Part shown: piece by piece, positions 11,980 to 24,839 of the stretch
Layout: the number at the start of each line of letters is the position of its first letter
How positions within the stretch are numbered: the stretch's first letter is position 1
Source: Megascapheus bottae
Taxonomy: Eukaryota > Chordata > Mammalia > Rodentia > Geomyidae
Length of the DNA stretch: 64,000 nt
Direction of reading: 5' to 3'
Assembly: GCA_024803745.1 (NCBI GenBank)
Contig: JANJXV010000013.1
Coordinates: forward strand, 5,022,001-5,086,000
The notes under the pieces: generated by a model
The model's input: only the letters and a program-made list of their open reading frames with translations
Databases searched by the model: none
What the model was told of the DNA's origin: nothing
Position numbers and translations under genes: made by a program

Positions 11980-14900
11980 CAAATTATCCGTTTTTATTTA
12001 ATTTAGTCCATGATATTCTGATTACATCTGTCCAAGCCAATCCTGCATAAATTTACATGGTAGGACTTTCTAAAAGTCCTATGAAGACACTGTGCTTAGA
12101 AAGTCAAGGAACTTATGTAGCATATACGGGTTAAGTGAAAAAGCCAAGAATAGAGAAATATCCTGCCATGATGTGTGTCTAGAACATTCTTCCTTCTCCT
12201 ACATTCTCATCTTGACATCACCATCTGTTTCACCAGAAAGCAACACTTAGTCAGCTGCAAAATCCTATAGATTGTCTCTAATTCCTCTTTAATCCCAGTT
12301 ATTTCAGTTCCCAGACAGACTGCCTACTTTAGGTCAATATCATCTTTCACCAGGAGTGTAACAACCACAGAACTACAAGTTCATTCCTCACTGAGTTATT
12401 TCCCATGCTTCAAATAAATTGTGATTTTGGTCCTCATTACCATGAATTTTTATGAAAACCCACGCCTCTTTGGTGTAGCACTTCAAACATAATATGTATG
12501 TCCTTTCAAAGAACTTTCCTGCTTTTCTCTTACTATTCCTTTGCAGCTAGAGTCTGGAATCATGGAACCATTTGAAATTTACTAAAGTCATGGGCTTCTG
12601 TATGTCCTAATTTTCTTATCCATGCCTAGCTCTCTGCTGACATTGTGTGTGAACTTAGGTAGTATATTCTAGGAGACTTCCCTATCTACTCCTGAACTCC
12701 TGAGTTTCTCTACTACTTCTCTTGTACACCATCCCAAAGTTTTTTCAAGGCTCACTGATCACTGCCCAAAACTTATGAATTGATATCCTTGAGAAACTGC
12801 TCTAAATATGACAGCTCTGAATATCTTGTTTAATAAAGAAAAATGCATATAATTAATTAAACAGAATGTAAATAGAGAATCCTAGTTATATTTTCTGCCA
12901 CATTTGTACAATCATTCATGGTACAAAGTTTTTATCTAACTGCTTTCTGTTGGTTGAGCAACATTCATTCAGCAAGTCAGTAACTCTTTGCTAAGAACCT
13001 TCCATGTGTTCTGCTCTGTTATATTCTAGGTTCAGTGTATACAGCAATAAAAGAAAACTCCTGAGCCACAGAGGACTGATAGTGTAGCAGAAGAGATATT
13101 AAACAAAATGAGTGGCTATAAGGGCTATGGAAATAACCCAAATAGATTTTTATTATTATTAAGTACTCAAATGGCTAAAACAAAACACTTTATAGTTTCC
13201 CCTTGAAATGGTTTATTGCCATTTTAATTCTTTCTCCTTCAGTCCTTAGCTTGATAGGGGATGGTGTAATAACCATTCTTATTGGCTCTACTACAGGCAC
13301 CATCAGAAAAGAATGGGATTACTAAGTGTTGTACGTGGAGATCCATCAGGGCTTTCCTTCAAGGATGTCAAAGCATAAATTAAAACACTCTTGATTTCAG
13401 CTTGTGTTACTTTAATTACATATGCAACCAAGCAATGCTTTAGGGGACAACACCACAAAATAGAACTGTAAGCTTATCTAGTTAAGAACTACTGCTTTAC
13501 CTGTCTCTGAGATACCATAGTTTCCTTGGCATTTGAAATATAGTATTTCACAATTCACATGTTCTTTTTCCTTTTCAATGAAAAGAAGAATAATCTAAGG
13601 AATGGGATTGTGGTACTACTGTGAAACAGTAATTACTAGGAATACCTATTTGTTGCTTCCTCCCCAAGGGAAAGATTTATTATTTCTTTGGTTACCTGGA
13701 AATCTCTTCCTAGATGCTATCACGATTCCACACTTAAATATCAAAGCCTATTTCCACATCAATCACCCCAGTCCATCCCTCTACTAAAATTAAACTAGAG
13801 TGCCTTGAAAGCAAAAGTCCTCTAGGCTAAGTTCCTAGCATCTGACTGAATCCATGTACATACTAAGAAATACATGAAGAAAAAAGGAAAATGGGCTTCT
13901 ACAAAAAAATAGTCCATATTATAAAATAAGAAACTCTTAGAGCTATCGAAGATTGACAGAAATATAATTTTTACCAATTTTGATGAATTAAATAAATAGA
14001 GCTTAATACAGGTTTAAGGAGTTATCCAGTAATGTAATTAGAATATAAACCTACCTACCACAATATTCTAGTGAGGAAATAAAGTTTATTATCTTTTTAG
14101 CAATTAAAATTTTCAAATGCATTGAAAAATATCCTTAATGAAACTGAACTGCTTTCAGTTTAGCTCTATACATTTTTCAGTACAGGATTTTTCCTGTGTG
14201 GTTTGGACTGCCACTAAATAATAGAATTTTTAAAATTTCATAAATGCAATCTCCTATACCCTAATCTAGCCATGTTATGATACTTCTAGCTGTTTCATTA
14301 TCACTACACAATCAAATCATGGGGCCCTAGTATGCCCACCTCAAGAACTGAAAATACCAAAAATAGAATCAAATATATTTCTTGTACTTGCATTGGAATA
14401 TTCATTCTATTCCCTTGAAGATATTAGACTTTTAAATTTCTTACTACTTGAAAATATTCTGATTCTCATGACCTCTTATTATCCTAGATCAGAGAAAAGT
14501 CTAAAGTTAAAATGTCCCTTTGAATATCTGGCCTGATTGTGTATGCCATAGCATGCCATCCTCAGCTTGTTTAAACCTTTAATTCCTTTTTTTTACAGGT
14601 TTTCAGTACATTCACAGTAACTTTTGGTGGAGGGCAATCACGTTCTAACAGACTTGTGTAAATACAGCTCTCAAAGATTTCCAATAGTTTGCTTGCTTCT
14701 GATAATTTTGATTCCTTTCCCTTATTTCCTATTTAGGATTCATGTATACTTTCAGGCTTTGAAAATTCATGATGTAAATAATTTCCAGATCTTCTGCTGA
14801 AATGCCATTTCCTCTGATTTTTGTCTAATTCCCAACCATTCTTCCATTCTTAATGTATCCATTAGTTCTTCAAAGACAGTCACAATAACCTTTCCATGAC

Positions 14901-15315
14901 TAAAACCTGCTGTCATCTCTCTCATTATAGTTGCAATTATTTCTCTTGTCTTTTTTTCTCCTTTGATGCCTACCTCTGCTATCATGTGCTAAACTCTGTG
15001 AAATTAGGTCCCCATACTTGTTTCGTTCACTAGTGAATAGTCCATGATAGCACAATGCCTTGCACGTATTAAGTACTAAAAATAGAATATAATATGGAGT
15101 AATGGATTCCTATCATTTTATGTATCCTTATTTTGGGATTTGCTTTCATAAGCAATGTGTACATTCAGGAAACACGAATAACTGGAAAGCAGAAGAGGTT
15201 GAAACAATTTTATCATGCTTCCTAAATGTCTTCTAAGCACTTTCCACCCCCATTCCCATCCCTGTCATGAGGCACAGTTCTTCAATCACAAGGGTCTTAA
15301 AACTACATACTTTGG
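11980..15315. other. Long repeat-poor intronic stretch
   Basis: Over 3 kb with few recognisable repeats. A weak ancient-repeat trace lies near 12960-13140 (cattcattcagcaagtcag then aagggctatggaaataaccc, an order seen in old mammalian repeats). No exon was recognised. Confidence 0.4.
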
Positions 15316-15316
15316 T

Positions 15317-15405
15317 TTTGGGCAAGGGGTGATTCTAGAATTGAACTGAAGGCCTCAAGCTTGCTTGGTATAACTTATATGCTTCCATTTAAACCATAAC
15401 CCAAA
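15317..15405 (-). mobile_element. Old tRNA-derived (ID-like) SINE remnant
   Basis: The + strand gattctagaattgaactgaa followed by cttgcttggtataac resembles the reverse complement of an ID-like monomer. Low identity. Confidence 0.4.
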
Positions 15406-16153
15406 CCCTCTATTTTCGTTTGTTTTTTAATAGTTTCATGTTAACTTTGCCTGGGCCTCTCCTACATATTCCGGTGGACTTGGCACACAGTCGTTTGCCA
15501 CCCAAATTAGTACAGAGATATCTTGAAACATCTTAGAGAATCTGCCTCATTACATCAATAATTCAATGTGAAACATAACATTTTTTCATATAAACATTTT
15601 GTGAATGCGTTAAAGTTTCTGACAATTATCTCCAGCCATTTGACAGCCTTGACCAAAGCTAATACCAGGCCAGAGGCATTTCATGTGACTTGACATACAC
15701 AAGAACCTTGAAGGCAGAAAATATTGAGACACTCATCATGTTATATTACAGAAGAAATGTCTTCTAAATCCGGTCCTTTGGATTCCTGAATTATCACCCT
15801 TCAAAGCAAATCTTTCTTCATACCATTGCATGGAAAGCCTCTGGTCTCCGAGCTTGAGTCACCTTCCCAAGTACATCTTATACCTGTTGTAAAGCATTTA
15901 GATGTTATTCATAATTATAATCCAGGTGCCCCCATCGTTGGCTGAAAGTAGATAACTGAGAATCATGAAAATTAGTGAATAAAGTTCTTTGAGTTTCAAG
16001 AGAAGACTCACATCTTCAAAGGACTTAGGCCTTAGAGGTATTAGAGTATTAGAAGTATAACAGCATTTTTCATTGGAATTTTACCATAAGCCTCAGTAGA
16101 GCAATCTGTTCTGAGAAAACCATATGGAGAACTGAAAAATTAAAAAGACGTAG
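15406..16153. other. Unique intronic sequence
   Basis: Nothing recognisable. Confidence 0.45.
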
Positions 16154-16154
16154 G

Positions 16155-16350
16155 ACAGGAAGTTTGACCTAATGCTAGAGTGCTTGCCTAGTATGCACAA
16201 AGACCCAGGTTCAATTCCTCAGTACCACATATATTAAAAAAAAAAGCTGGAAATGGTGCTGTGGCTCAAGTGGTAGAGCTCTAGCTTTGAGAAAGCCCAT
16301 GGACAGTGCTCAGGCCCTGAGTTCAAGGCTCAGGACTGGCAAAAATAAAA
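16155..16350 (+). mobile_element. IDL-Geo SINE
   Basis: The ID-like half is separated from the Geo half by a run of ten A bases, longer than the usual linker. It ends ctcaggactggcaaaa. Confidence 0.9.
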
Positions 16351-18485
16351 GACCTCTAACAGAATATGAAGGTGAAATCCAGATGTGATGGTTAGATAAG
16401 TCCACAAATGTACGTACTTTATAAATGGAAAATTACATGGTAGCACAATGTTAATTAGGGCAGCCAAAGACTTCCTTGACATCAGCTAGAAAAGCATGCT
16501 CTTATGATCATTTAGGAAACAATTTAGGCACAAATGGAGTACTGAACTAAAGGGACTAGCACATATAATGTAACCTATTAATTACAATAAAACTATATTA
16601 AAAATAAAGGTAATACATTATATTTTACTCTAGAAGGTGCTCAGCAATGATCATTCTTGTATGTAAGCAGGCACTGACACATGCCTTTCCATTTGTACAT
16701 GTTTGGTAAGGTCTTATGGAGCAGACATAGACTGTCCTATAGAGTCACTATTGTCCTGTATGGCTTTGTATGCTTGACAGTGCATAAATTAATCTTTGCC
16801 TATTTGTAGCTATTGGTGGTGGTGTGGTTTTTCTCGTGTTTCCAAAGGTATTAGCAAGTCCTTAACTTGATTTCCTTTACAGAAACCAAGTGCAGTATTT
16901 TTAAGGAATATTAGGAATTGAAACATTTTATTACTTATTATTTTTAACTTGTATGTAGAAGTGGGTTTCAGACACATATTTCCTTTCTTGGGATGGCAGT
17001 ACATCAGGCTGGACCTACCATTTTATGTGTCATGGAATATATTAATTATGTGCTATTTTTAACTGGTCAAGCTGGGAAATGGCTTTATGAATAGAACATT
17101 TATATAATGGGTTACTGCATGCTATAGTACTGTTCTAAGGTCAGGAGTTGAGAAAGACTAGATTTCTGGAAATACAGGCACTCTTTTGGAACGTAATTCA
17201 TAAAAACCACATACTTTATGAAATCTCTTTTGGGGACAGAAAAAAATGCACAATACACATATTTAAGATTTGATGATCACCCTGGTCTAGATCTTATTCA
17301 GTGGGTTAGGACTGAGGTTTGGATTCTTTTCTCAGTTTTCCTCTAGTAGAATGAAAAAATCTTGTATTTTTAGAGTAAATGACTGCAAAGGTGAATACTC
17401 TACCCTCTATGAAAAAACTAACCATAAACTCTTCCTGACCACACATATTGCTATTGGCTGTTCTAAATCAGAATAGGAGACCGCCTCCCATCATGCCCTC
17501 TGTTTTTGAGAGGTATTGTTTGCCAATAAAGTTGTGTTTGAGAACTGCTGAACCAATATCTTGAAAAGCTGGAAACATTTGAACATTGTAGATATTAGAA
17601 CTATGTGACTGAAACTAGGATAGTCCTGACAAATTAGGCTCACAGACTACATTCTGTGACAAAAACTCCCTAAGTACTACACCTTCCTGCTTCTGTCTTA
17701 GAGCCTCTGCCATGGGACTTTAGCAAACTCACTTCATTCTTTGAATTGATGAAATGTCATCTATAAATATATAGTGGTTCAGTGGATAACTTGTTAATCT
17801 TCCAAGACTTAAAGTTTTATTCTAGGCCTGAAGAGTTGAGTGTATTATATTATATCTAAATACTACCTTTCCTGTTTTCTTAGGGAAAAATAATAAAACA
17901 TTCTGAGGGAGAAACTCTAATCAGGACCCTGGAACAGTTTTCCCCTAACCCATTTTATTTCCACTTTCATCTGCCAGGAAATGGAATGAGTTTTGTGAGG
18001 TTCAGGATCGTTGCACTAAAATAAAAAGAATATTAATGGACAGATCAGACTGTCTCTATCAGAACCTACCCAAAGTTAAGGGTATCTGTTTTATAAACTG
18101 TATGTTGAATTCTGTGAAGTTAGGAGATATATTTTTAAAACCCACAAAGGTTTGTCACCCTTAAACTGCAGCTGCTATGGTTTTCCCTCTATGATTCCTG
18201 TCTCCCAGCTGTGCAGTCTCCGTTGATTACAGCAGTGAAGAGTCTATTGCACTAAATCTCTGACTGATCCAATTAACTGAAATCCAAACTCCCTACAGCA
18301 TGGTGCTGCAAATAGGGAAAGTTAGGAATGTGCTAGAGTAAATCCTAACACTGACTGTGAAAACAGTCAGATGGAAGAAAAGGAAATTATACTCAGAAAA
18401 CACAGGGCTGGGACATGCTAGCAGTAAGGATTGTTCTTGCAATAAGCAGCCTCCTAGTCAGGGTTGGAAAATCAATATGTTGATG
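16351..18485. other. Unique intronic sequence
   Basis: No exon, RNA gene or clear repeat seen over about 2.1 kb. Confidence 0.45.
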
Positions 18486-18486
18486 G

Positions 18487-18645
18487 TGACACATTGGTTG
18501 TTGGCTTGTGCCTGAAATCTAGTTACATGAGAACCTGAGATCTGAGGATGCCGGTTCAAAATCAGCTGGCGCAACAAATCCAAGAGACTCTTTTTCTCCA
18601 ATTAACCAGATGAACTCCAGAAGTGCAAGTGTAGCTCAAGAAAAA
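18487..18645 (+). mobile_element. B1-like/Geo composite SINE, truncated Geo half
   Basis: B1-like cttgtgcctgaaatctagtt, gagatctgaggatgc, then the ccaattaaccaga junction and a short Geo piece. Confidence 0.65.
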
Positions 18646-18737
18646 AGGTAAAGTACCAACTTTGTGTGATAAGGCCAACAGAGAATGCAAAGCTTTCAGA
18701 ATACAAACCCTGTTACCCACATCAAAACAAACAAACC

Positions 18738-18950
18738 GGGCAGGGAATTTGGCCTAGTGGTAGAGTGTTTGCCTAGCATGCACGAAGTTCCGGGTTTGAT
18801 TCCTTGGTACCACATACATAGGAAAAAGCCGGAAGTGGTGCTGAGGCTCAAGTGGTAGAGCTCTAGCCTTGAGAAAGCCAAAGGACAGTGCTCAGACCCT
18901 GAGTTCAAGGCCCAGGACTGGCAAAAACGAACAAACAAACAAACAAACAA
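18738..18950 (+). mobile_element. IDL-Geo SINE with (AAAC)n tail
   Basis: Complete element whose A tail has become an (aaac)n microsatellite at about 18930-18950. Confidence 0.9.
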
Positions 18951-19570
18951 ACCCCCTCCTGTAGGTGATACTAAATGTGATGATAGTAAAATAGGGTTGT
19001 ATAAGATACTATATATACTATAAAGATCTAAAATACTAAATTGCAATAATTTCAATATAATATGCATCAGTATCATTTAGCATATCAAAGCAACTACAGA
19101 CTCTTTTTCATTTGTTTGATTTTTGTTTGTCTTTTCTAAGGTCTTACCAGCCCAAGCTTGGATATTTCTGTGTAGCCCGCACTAACTCGGAACTCATGAT
19201 TCTCCTTCCTCATTTTCCCAAATTCTGGGATTGCAAGTGTCTGACATCACACTTAGATGTAAAGATTTATAAATCTACTGAAAACAAAAGGCCTTGTTCT
19301 ATCCTGGTCCCAACTCTTAGTCTACATAATCTCATACCCACATCCTCTCATCTAGCTCCCTGTCCATACCATATAGTCTGTAATTCAGTCATCCAAACCT
19401 ATTTTTTCAGTATCTACTGTATGTTTCCAAAGTTTTACAGCCTGGGAATATGACAATGACTAGATAAAATATTTCTACTACTACTGAGAAAATATTCTAA
19501 AATGGAAAAACTTTAAACTGTGAAACAAGATTTTTTTAGAGTATGTTAGAAGATGTTAATGGTTGTCAGG

Positions 19571-19975
19571 GTTTTTAAAATTAGGTCATCCCCAAAAGAT
19601 ATTGAAGTCCTACTCCTCAGGACCTATAAATGTGACTTTTTAAGTGAGAAATATAATTTTTGAAGATGATTGGATCTTAACCAAAAGTGTAAACTCTAAT
19701 CTAATATGACTAATGGCCCTAAAAAAAGGGGAAATTTCACTATGGAGGTAGACACACAAATATAAAGATAAGACATTGATTGAGATGATACATCCTCCTA
19801 TCCAAGGAAAATCAGAAATTGCCAGAAAACAAACAACTGCCAACAGAGAGGCATGGATTCTTCCCAACAATATTTGCAAGGAATCAAACCTGCCAAAATT
19901 TTGATGTCAGACATATAAACTCCAAAACTGTGAGATAGTCAACTTATGCTTTGACATATAAATTGTGTAGAACTT
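19571..19975 (+). mobile_element. Ancient LTR-like mammalian repeat
   Basis: The signatures ccccaaaagatattgaagtc, taatatgactaatggccct, gccaacagagaggcatgg and ccaaaactgtgagatag occur in the order of a common old mammalian repeat, probably LTR-derived. Exact family not assigned. Confidence 0.5.
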
Positions 19976-20034
19976 TAGGAAAAGCAAGAGCAGAAGGGTT
20001 AATTCAGAGCTAAATATGAATTAGTATTGGGTCA

Positions 20035-20610
20035 CATTTCTATCATTGTAATAAAATACCTGAAACAGATAGACTTTATACAGAGATGTACTTAGTTCAC
20101 AATCATGGAGGCTAAAATCCCAAATAACATAATATAGCCTCTAACAAATTGGTAGGCCAAGTAGGAAAAGAAGCATCATGTCTAAGCTAAGAAGCATGAA
20201 AAGGGAAAGGTCCAAGATTGGTCCTTTATTTTTTTTTCTCCAGTCCTGGGATTAAGCTCAGGGCCTGAGCACTGTCCGTGGATTTTTCTCAAGGCTAGAA
20301 CTCTACCACTTGAGCCTCAGCACCACTTCTGGCTTTTTCTAAGTATGTGGTACCAAGGAATCGAACCCAGGTCTTCGTGCATGCTAGGCAAGCACTCTAC
20401 CACTAGGCCAAACTCCCGGCTAGATTGGTCCTTTAATAATCGTCCTTTGTTGAGATCTACCAAGCTGTGTCATACCTTAGTCTCTTTTGAAAACATGGCT
20501 CTCTATGGTCCAAAGACTTCTACTAGATTCCACCTCTTGAAGTTTCCACTGGGGACCATGTCTTTAGCACATGTACTTGAGCAAAACACCCAGACCAAAT
20601 CCAAACCATA
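20035..20610 (-). mobile_element. Ancient LTR-like repeat split by an IDL-Geo SINE
   Basis: Antisense copy of the family at 1226 and 2695: tcattgtaataaaatacctg, cacaatcatggaggctaaaa, and after the SINE, ccacctcttgaagtttccac. The IDL-Geo copy at 20229-20421 sits inside it. Confidence 0.55.
20229..20421 (-). mobile_element. IDL-Geo SINE with 14-bp target site duplication
   Basis: Near-consensus copy bounded by agattggtccttta at 20215-20228 and 20422-20435, inside an old LTR repeat. Confidence 0.92.
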
Positions 20611-20734
20611 GAAAATGAGAAGCTGATGGAAATTTAAGGATAACTGAAAATGCATATCAAAACTGGGTACCCTGCTGAATCCAATCTTAGTCTTAAACAA
20701 GAGGCTTCATCTGGAATTCTTCTGAAAACCATCA

Positions 20735-20890
20735 GTGTAGTGGTTTGTAATATTCTCTGGAGTCAGGCAGTCTGGGTTCAAATTCCAGGGCATCCACTCA
20801 CTCATCTGCTTGGGACCTCAGCCCACTTCATAGAGATATTGTGGAAAAGAAATGAAATCCTGTATGCAAAACACTGAACACCAAAGTAGT
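20735..20890 (+). mobile_element. MIR SINE
   Basis: The series ctctggagtcaggcagtctg, ggttcaaattccagg, then acctcagcccacttc and tcatagagatattgtggaaa follows the MIR consensus order, including the tRNA-derived head and the core. Confidence 0.7.
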
Positions 20891-22190
20891 CTCATATGGG
20901 CCTTGTACAGCACTTTGGAGACACATGGACCAAGAAGAGACTCTTAGTTATTTTCGAATGCTTCCTTTTTCCTCTTGTTTCCCTGCCCTCCATCTCCACT
21001 GAGCCATCCATGAACTCAACATACACTTCTGCTCCTACTTGTGCTGTGTATTCCTGAGTGCTTAGAATAGATTTGCATTGCTTTCAATAATACTTCACAA
21101 GATGTTTTCTCTCTTGTTAGCTCCACCACATGCATACATTTTTAGTCTGTTCAGTTGACTGTCTATGTTCCAGAGTGATGTTCACATATTGTCTTCACCA
21201 TTACCACAGTTAGACCTGACAGAATGAGCTGAGCCAGGGCTACCACTCTCATGAATCATCAGTGGGGAAAAGAGCCCTGGATGTTTTGCAAGAAAACCAC
21301 ACCACGATTAAAGAAGTAGTAGAAAAGTTAACTGCCATGCAGTTTGCTGGGAAAGTGGTATTCTCTAACATTTTCAAACCCTGTTCGGAGAATGTTTGGA
21401 TAATATTGTTGCCACTTAAATAAGCATTATCTATCTATATCGAGCTTCAGGATATATAGGTCTATGTACATGGGTTAGAATATTTGTTCTAGAAAGATCC
21501 AGGCAAGATGCAAAAGAGGTTTGGTTTACCATTTTGCCTCTTGAAAATAGAAACCTTGTAAACATCAGAGTTATTCTATAGCAAATAGTATAAGTGAGTT
21601 AATCCAAAAACCATTATTAACTAATAATGACCACAGAAATAATAGAAGAATGTGATTCTGCCTGAAGACTGCAATTAAATTCTAAAATTAATATGAGACC
21701 ATTAAATTTTTTATATCCGTCTTAGGTCATTTAGCTAGAGAGTCAATCTGTTTCATATTTGGCTTAAATACGCTGTTAGGCTTAAATAACTATTTAAGAT
21801 TATTCTAAAAATAGGAAAAACTTAAGAACATAGATTAAAATATATGCTATATAGAAACAGCACTATAAATATTGAAAAGCTATACATGTACAAGTTTCAA
21901 AAGGTTAGAATTAAGCTCAGAACAATTAGAAATGATTTGAGTTTATAAAAATAAGCCATCAATTTTCTTCCTTCCAAACATGATTGGAAGAAATTTCAAT
22001 ATTCTAAAGATTGAAGGATCCTGGGAAGAAATTGCAAGCTAATTTTGAATTATATTTATGTCCTATGTGAAAACTTTGCAAGATAGTGAAAGGCTCGAGA
22101 ACAACGACATCTGTTATAATCATATTCAAAAATAATTTCCATTACAGTTGTATAGCTTTGAATCAATTCCACATCCTCAGATTTTTTTTA
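20891..22190. other. Unique intronic sequence
   Basis: AT-rich. No feature recognised. Confidence 0.45.
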
Positions 22191-22206
22191 ACAAAACTGA
22201 GACTGT

Positions 22207-22489
22207 AAGCTGGGCTTGATGGCTCACGCCTGTAATCCTAGCTACTCAAGAGGCTGCAATCTGAGGATCAAGGTTCAAAACCAGCCCGGGTACAAAAGGA
22301 CCTGAGACTCTTATCTCTATTTAACCTCTAGAAAATGGGAAGTGGGGCTTGGGTCAAGGGTAGGGTGGTTACCTTGAGCTGAATTGCTCAGGGACAATGC
22401 CCATACTCAGGGGTAGGGTGATGGTTTTGAGCTGAAGAGCTCAGGGACAACGCCCAGGCTGAATTCAAGGCCCATGGCCCACAAAATGA
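22207..22489 (+). mobile_element. B1-like/Geo composite SINE with an internal Geo duplication
   Basis: The B1-like head (ggctcacgcctgtaatccta) and linker are followed by two copies of a Geo segment: ggggtagggtgg...gctcagggacaa at about 22355-22405 and again at about 22410-22463. The copies differ at several bases, so the duplication is not recent. Confidence 0.85.
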
Positions 22490-22727
22490 ATCAAAAATTT
22501 TAAAAAATCGAGATTGTACTTTGAAGTGGAATTTATTCATTTAATATTTTATATGCCATTATTCCACACTGTAAAAATTATTTTAAAATATCCTAATGGT
22601 TGTTCAGTACAAAAGATATGCGTGATAATTGATTTAAGCAAATATTTATCATTAAATAGTAAATTTACTCATAACTCAGTTATAACATATGTAATACTAA
22701 TCAGTATTCTTTTTTGTAAACATGTAC

Positions 22728-22960
22728 TCTTTGTTTTAATGTTCTTTATTGTTATTGTAGAGATAATGTTACAATTATTTAAGGGGCTACAGTTACATAG
22801 GTCAGGTAATGAATACTCCTATTTACTTTTCCTAGCATCAATCAGTTGTACAAGAGAGTATCATTTTAATCTGTCCATTGATGTGTATAATATATCTTGA
22901 TCAGTCATTTCCTCTACCATCTTCCCTCCTTCTCTATTACCCTCCCCAAAGTTGTGTCCA
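22728..22960 (-). mobile_element. Possible old L1 3' end fragment
   Basis: Part of the segment (attattt..ggggctacagttacatag..gtcaggtaat) resembles the 3' region of the L1 at 26250. Weak. Confidence 0.4.
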
Positions 22961-23330
22961 ATACGCATTTTATCCTAAATTATGAAAATATTACTTTAGA
23001 GTAATCACTAAAATTTCAATTCTTACTGTAAGGAATACAGTTTGACTTACATTTGACAGACATTTCAAGTTGCTTTCAAAGTACTTCCAGCCATTAGATG
23101 TTCCCACAAAAATATGTGTGCCTTGCTCATTCATTTTGTTTGGCTATGAAGTCCTATCAGACATTATGCAAGAAATAAACTAGAAATTTAGCTATCTCCT
23201 TAAAATGGGCAGTTTAATGGGTAAGAGACTAAATCGGATGAGCTGACCAATTCCTAAAAACAACTACACATATTCTAAATACTTCAAAGGAAATAGACAT
23301 AACAGGGTAACAACTCTACTTATTTTTTTT

Positions 23331-23384
23331 CTTTTCTTTTCTTTTCTTTTCTTTTCTTTTCTTTTCTTTTCTTTTCTTTTCTTC
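23331..23384. repeat. (CTTTT)n microsatellite
   Basis: Ten or more near-perfect CTTTT units. They sit at the A-tail end of the minus-strand SINE that follows, so they probably grew from its tail. Confidence 0.95.
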
Positions 23385-23613
23385 AGGTCCAAGGGCTTGA
23401 ATTCAGAGCCTGGGCACTGTCTCTGAGCCATTTTGTACTCAAGGCTAGCACTGTGCCACTTGAGCCACAGCGCAGCACCACTGTCAGCTTTTTCTGGATA
23501 GTTTTTGGAGATAAGTCTCAAGACTTTCCTGATTAGACTGACTTTGAACCTTGATCCTCAAATCTCAACCCTCTGAGTAACTAGGATTTCAGGCATGAAC
23601 CACTGAAACCTGG
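23385..23613 (-). mobile_element. B1-like/Geo composite SINE
   Basis: Geo (ctcaaggctagcactgtgcc), junction (ttggagataagtctcaagac) and B1-like (accctctgagtaactaggat) parts are all present. Confidence 0.8.
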
Positions 23614-23667
23614 CTACCTTTGCCAATTTAATAGCCAAAAAATGTTTGTGGTTTAAATTATTATTTT

Positions 23668-23768
23668 AAGTGGCACAGTGGCTCAAGGGGGAGGGTGGTA
23701 GCCTTGAGCTGAAGAGCTCAGGAACAATGTCAAGGCCCAGAGTTTGTCCCATGACTGACAAAAAAAAA
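23668..23768 (+). mobile_element. Geo module alone
   Basis: The segment from agtggctcaagggggagggt to an A run lacks any left half. It is 5'-truncated, from the B1-like/Geo family judging by the gagctgaagagctcagg variant. Confidence 0.75.
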
Positions 23769-23950
23769 GTAAATTATTGTTTTAAAACTTAATGGTATTA
23801 GACACTTTTACAAATCTGTAGATTGATTTTTTTCTCTTCCTAAAGCGTCTGTGAATGTCCCTTGCCCATTTTTTCAATTAACATGCTCACATATTTTCTT
23901 CCCATGTTTTAAAAATCTTGTATCAAGAGTATTTATAGATTGTCTCTAAA

Positions 23951-24127
23951 TTTTTTTGCCAGTCCTGGGCTTGAGCTCAGGGCTTAAGCACTGTTCTTAG
24001 GCTTTCTCAAGGCTACAGCTCTACCACTTGAGCCTAAGCACCATTTCTGGCTCTTTTCTATGTATGTGGTACCGAGTAATCAAACCCAGGTCTTTGTACA
24101 CGCCAGGCAAGCACTCTACCACTAGAT
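23951..24127 (-). mobile_element. IDL-Geo SINE
   Basis: Complete layout. Its outer end at actaccactagatcaag runs directly into another Geo-like piece. Confidence 0.88.
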
Positions 24128-24205
24128 CAAGTAATAGAGCACCAGACTTGAGGGGAAAAACTAAAAGTTAGTTCTCAGGCCCTGAGTACAAGCCCCAGCA
24201 TCTAT
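24128..24205 (+). mobile_element. Geo-like SINE fragment
   Basis: tcaagtaatagagcaccaga followed by caggccctgagtacaagcc resembles a diverged Geo module. Confidence 0.5.
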
Positions 24206-24400
24206 CAGCAGAAAGAAAAGCAGGGGAGAAGGGGGAGAATGAGAAAGACAGAGTCCCATACTGAAGACAACAAGGGGAGGGAAACGGAGACAAAAACATA
24301 GGAAGGGGTATCAATGTGTGAGAAGTAATGAACCTACTATCTGGCAAATGTAATTGTAACCCCTCTATATATTTCCTCGATAATAAAAAATAAAATGAGA
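24206..24400 (+). mobile_element. L1 3' end fragment, older subfamily
   Basis: ggaaggggtatcaatgtgtg, aagtaatgaacctactatct and a terminal aataaaaaataaaatg match the L1 tail order seen elsewhere in the window, with more divergence. Confidence 0.6.
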
Positions 24401-24654
24401 AAAAAACCCAGAGACACAGTTGAGAGCAAGCTGGGGGAGAAGGGGAGTCAGGAGAAGGAGAAACAGGAATTGAGTACATTAATTTTGCATTGAAGTTTTC
24501 AGTCTCTTCCAATTAAAAGCAATCTTTTTCTGGTAAACGCAGTGTATTGTTTCATAACATTGGATTATTAACAATAGTATCAAATAGTTTCACCTTTCAA
24601 TTTCTCAAGACCCTTTCTTTCTTTTTCTTTCTTTCTTATTTATTTATTATTTAT

Positions 24655-24839
24655 TTCTGCCAGTCCTAGGGCTTGAACTCAGTCTCAGCACTGTCCTTGA
24701 GCTTTCTCAAGGCTAACATGCTACCATTCAAGCCACAGTACCACATCTGGCTTTTCCTGTGTATGTGGTACCAAGGAATCAAACTCAGGGCTTTGTGCAT
24801 GCTAAGCAAGCCCTCTACAACTAGGCTCCACTCCTGGCC
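24655..24839 (-). mobile_element. IDL-Geo SINE
   Basis: Complete but with a deletion in the Geo half (ctcagtctcagcactg lacks the ggcctg segment). The tail side is a tttctttattta-rich stretch. Confidence 0.85.
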
